From the NCBI GenBank assembly GCA_041603535.1, contig JBFIEE010000089.1, forward strand, positions 1 through 7,076: 7,076 nucleotides of DNA. The letters are read 5' to 3'. Below the pieces are notes generated by a model, which had not been told where the DNA came from, searched no databases, and saw nothing but the letters and a program-made list of their open reading frames with translations. Below are positions 6,262-7,076 of this stretch, piece after piece. A program made the translations under genes and the position numbers. Every line of letters begins with the position of its first letter. The first letter of the stretch is position 1. Origin of the DNA: HB2-32-21 sp041603535. GTDB taxonomy: Bacteria > Pseudomonadota > Gammaproteobacteria > Pseudomonadales > Porticoccaceae.

Positions 6262-6375
6262 TCAAGCGATCATGTTCGATACGACTATTGCTATTAGCAT
6301 CACCACAACGAGACTGCCTACGGACAGAGCAATTCTGGTCCAGGCCTGTTTGTCGCTAATCGTTGAATCTGTCAT
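6262..6375 (-). CDS. Small single-pass membrane protein, 37 aa
   Basis: An unrecognised small protein. The reading frame starts at ATG 6375 and ends at TGA 6262. Its N-terminus is polar and charged (MTDSTISDKQAWTR, residues 1-14). Residues ~15-36 form one hydrophobic segment rich in V, I, L, M and A (for example SLVVVMLIAIVV), long enough to span the membrane. Positive residues K9 and R14 on the N-terminal side predict an N-in, C-out topology. An excellent ribosome binding site, AGGGGGAG (complement of 6381-6388), ends 5 nt before the ATG. That, with a clean hydrophilic-to-hydrophobic layout, is the main reason for calling it. It lies on the same strand between a glycerophosphodiesterase gene (187 bp upstream) and glpD (505 bp downstream). 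The function is unknown. A membrane-bound regulator or adaptor, or a stress-type microprotein, is possible, but nothing in the sequence selects one. Confidence 0.65.
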   Translation of the reverse strand: MTDSTISDKQAWTRIALSVGSLVVVMLIAIVVSNMIA

Positions 6376-6380
6376 CTGAA

Positions 6381-6388
6381 CTCCCCCT
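6381..6388 (-). promoter_or_regulatory. Strong ribosome binding site of the 37-aa protein
   Basis: AGGGGGAG on the minus strand, 5 nt from the ATG at 6375. It is among the best Shine-Dalgarno-like sequences in the window and supports translation of the small gene. Confidence 0.65.
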
Positions 6389-6526
6389 GGGTAGCAAGCT
6401 AGGTAATAAACGGCGTCAGATTAGCGCATAGCGGGACAGGTGGAATTGATGAAAATCAAATGATGGTCAGGATGTTATTGGCAGAGGTGTTGTCAGACGT
6501 GCTGTCAGGCGAGGGGTGATCGAGCA

Positions 6527-6546
6527 CGGGTGTTTGACCACGCCCG
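6527..6546. repeat. Stem-loop just after the phosphodiesterase stop codon
   Basis: CGGGTGT (6527-6533) pairs with ACGCCCG (6540-6546), one pair being a G-T wobble, around a 6-nt loop. It begins about 15 nt after the stop codon on the minus strand. No T-run follows, so it is at best an imperfect terminator or an mRNA-end structure. Confidence 0.4.
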
Positions 6547-6561
6547 ATGCAGCGTGAGATT

Positions 6562-7076
6562 TCACTGGTCCATTGATACATTCAGCCGTTTTATCATGGT
6601 GCCAATGTCGAAGGTTTCGATTTTGGTGGCACCGCGTTCCAACCAATGTCGGGCCAGTTCTGGGTCGGCAATTTCATACAGCACAATTTCAGCTGTGACA
6701 TCTTTGAGCTGGGCTTTTCGGGGTATCTTTCGATAATTACAGAATATTGAGTCTGGATTAGCAGCCTGTACGTCGGGATTTTCCAGATCATGCCATTTTT
6801 CAAGAACCACACCGCAACGCGCCCAAGCCCGATCGCGTGCGTACGCCATAAAAGCGTAGTCAAAGCTGATCAGATAGCACTGGCTGGCCACCGTTTGCAA
6901 ACAATCAGTCACTGCGGCATAGGTCGCCGGGATTCCCGCATGAGCGATGGCTTCTTTTTTGATCTCCACATAGGCGATGACCTGTGGGTGCATTGTTAAT
7001 AATTGCGCCAGCGCGGACAGGGGCGCAATAGTTTCACTGAGGAACTGCCCGCCGAGTCGCCCTGGTTCATAAGCGG
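6562..7076 (-). CDS. Glycerophosphodiester phosphodiesterase, C-terminal part (start outside the window)
   Basis: The visible 170 residues are the C-terminal two thirds of a GDPD-family TIM barrel, which hydrolyses glycerophosphodiesters to an alcohol plus sn-glycerol-3-phosphate. Seen: GGQFLSETIAPLSALAQLL just inside the window edge, the strand AYVEIKKEA with the family's conserved E and K, ISFDYAFMAYAR, GVVLEKW, and the closing IETFDIGTMIKRL. The frame stays open to the edge without a stop, so the Met at 6993 is internal and not the start. The N-terminal HRG and metal-binding acidic residues (~70 aa) lie outside the window. The absence of extra domains at the C-terminus fits a cytosolic UgpQ-like enzyme of ~240 aa, but a signal peptide cannot be judged. 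It lies upstream of glpD on the same strand, which suggests linked use of glycerophospholipid breakdown products. Confidence 0.85.
   Translation of the reverse strand, partial: AYEPGRLGGQFLSETIAPLSALAQLLTMHPQVIAYVEIKKEAIAHAGIPATYAAVTDCLQTVASQCYLISFDYAFMAYARDRAWARCGVVLEKWHDLENPDVQAANPDSIFCNYRKIPRKAQLKDVTAEIVLYEIADPELARHWLERGATKIETFDIGTMIKRLNVSMDQ

Noticed and set aside
6562..6993. Treating the ATG at 6993 as the true start of a 143-aa phosphodiesterase
   Set aside because: The frame stays open to the window edge, and the 27 codons upstream encode family-typical sequence ending in APLSALAQLLT, so the gene is cut by the window rather than starting here.

Overview
The window looks like a stretch of ordinary chromosome from a free-living gammaproteobacterium, probably a marine or aquatic oligotroph. 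I infer this from the moderate G+C and from the mix of a GFA protein, an adducin-type class II aldolase, a TIGR03084-type protein and a long D-aminoacylase-like amidohydrolase. The lineage is a guess from gene content. I see no rRNA, tRNA, CRISPR array, phage gene or intact insertion sequence.

Left part (1-3023, plus strand): a 627-aa metal-dependent amidohydrolase of the N-acyl-D-amino-acid deacylase superfamily is followed by a nested inverted repeat and a strong intrinsic terminator. After these comes a GTG-started 263-aa DinB/mycothiol-dependent maleylpyruvate isomerase-fold protein (TIGR03084-like). Its carboxy end converges on the minus-strand genes with a 46-bp gap.

Middle part (3024-4251, minus strand): a class II aldolase/adducin-family protein lies 55 bp upstream of a GFA-family (CENP-V/formaldehyde-activating fold) zinc protein. 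The two are probably co-transcribed.

Right part (4426-7076, minus strand): this is a glycerol-3-phosphate module. At the right edge is the C-terminal ~170 residues of a glycerophosphodiester phosphodiesterase, whose start lies outside the window. After it come a 37-aa single-membrane-span small protein with a strong ribosome binding site, a ~500-bp non-coding stretch with inverted repeats, and a short (404-aa) FAD-dependent glycerol-3-phosphate dehydrogenase. The dehydrogenase has a plausible promoter overlapped by inverted repeats and its own terminator. The phosphodiesterase would release glycerol-3-phosphate from deacylated phospholipids, and the dehydrogenase would oxidise it to dihydroxyacetone phosphate and pass electrons to quinone.

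I found no clearly new multi-gene system. The points most worth checking are the overlooked small membrane protein (6262-6375), the non-coding region upstream of glpD with its palindromes and long-range inverted repeat, the glpD product lacking a C-terminal domain, and the apparent loss of two canonical zinc ligands in the amidohydrolase.
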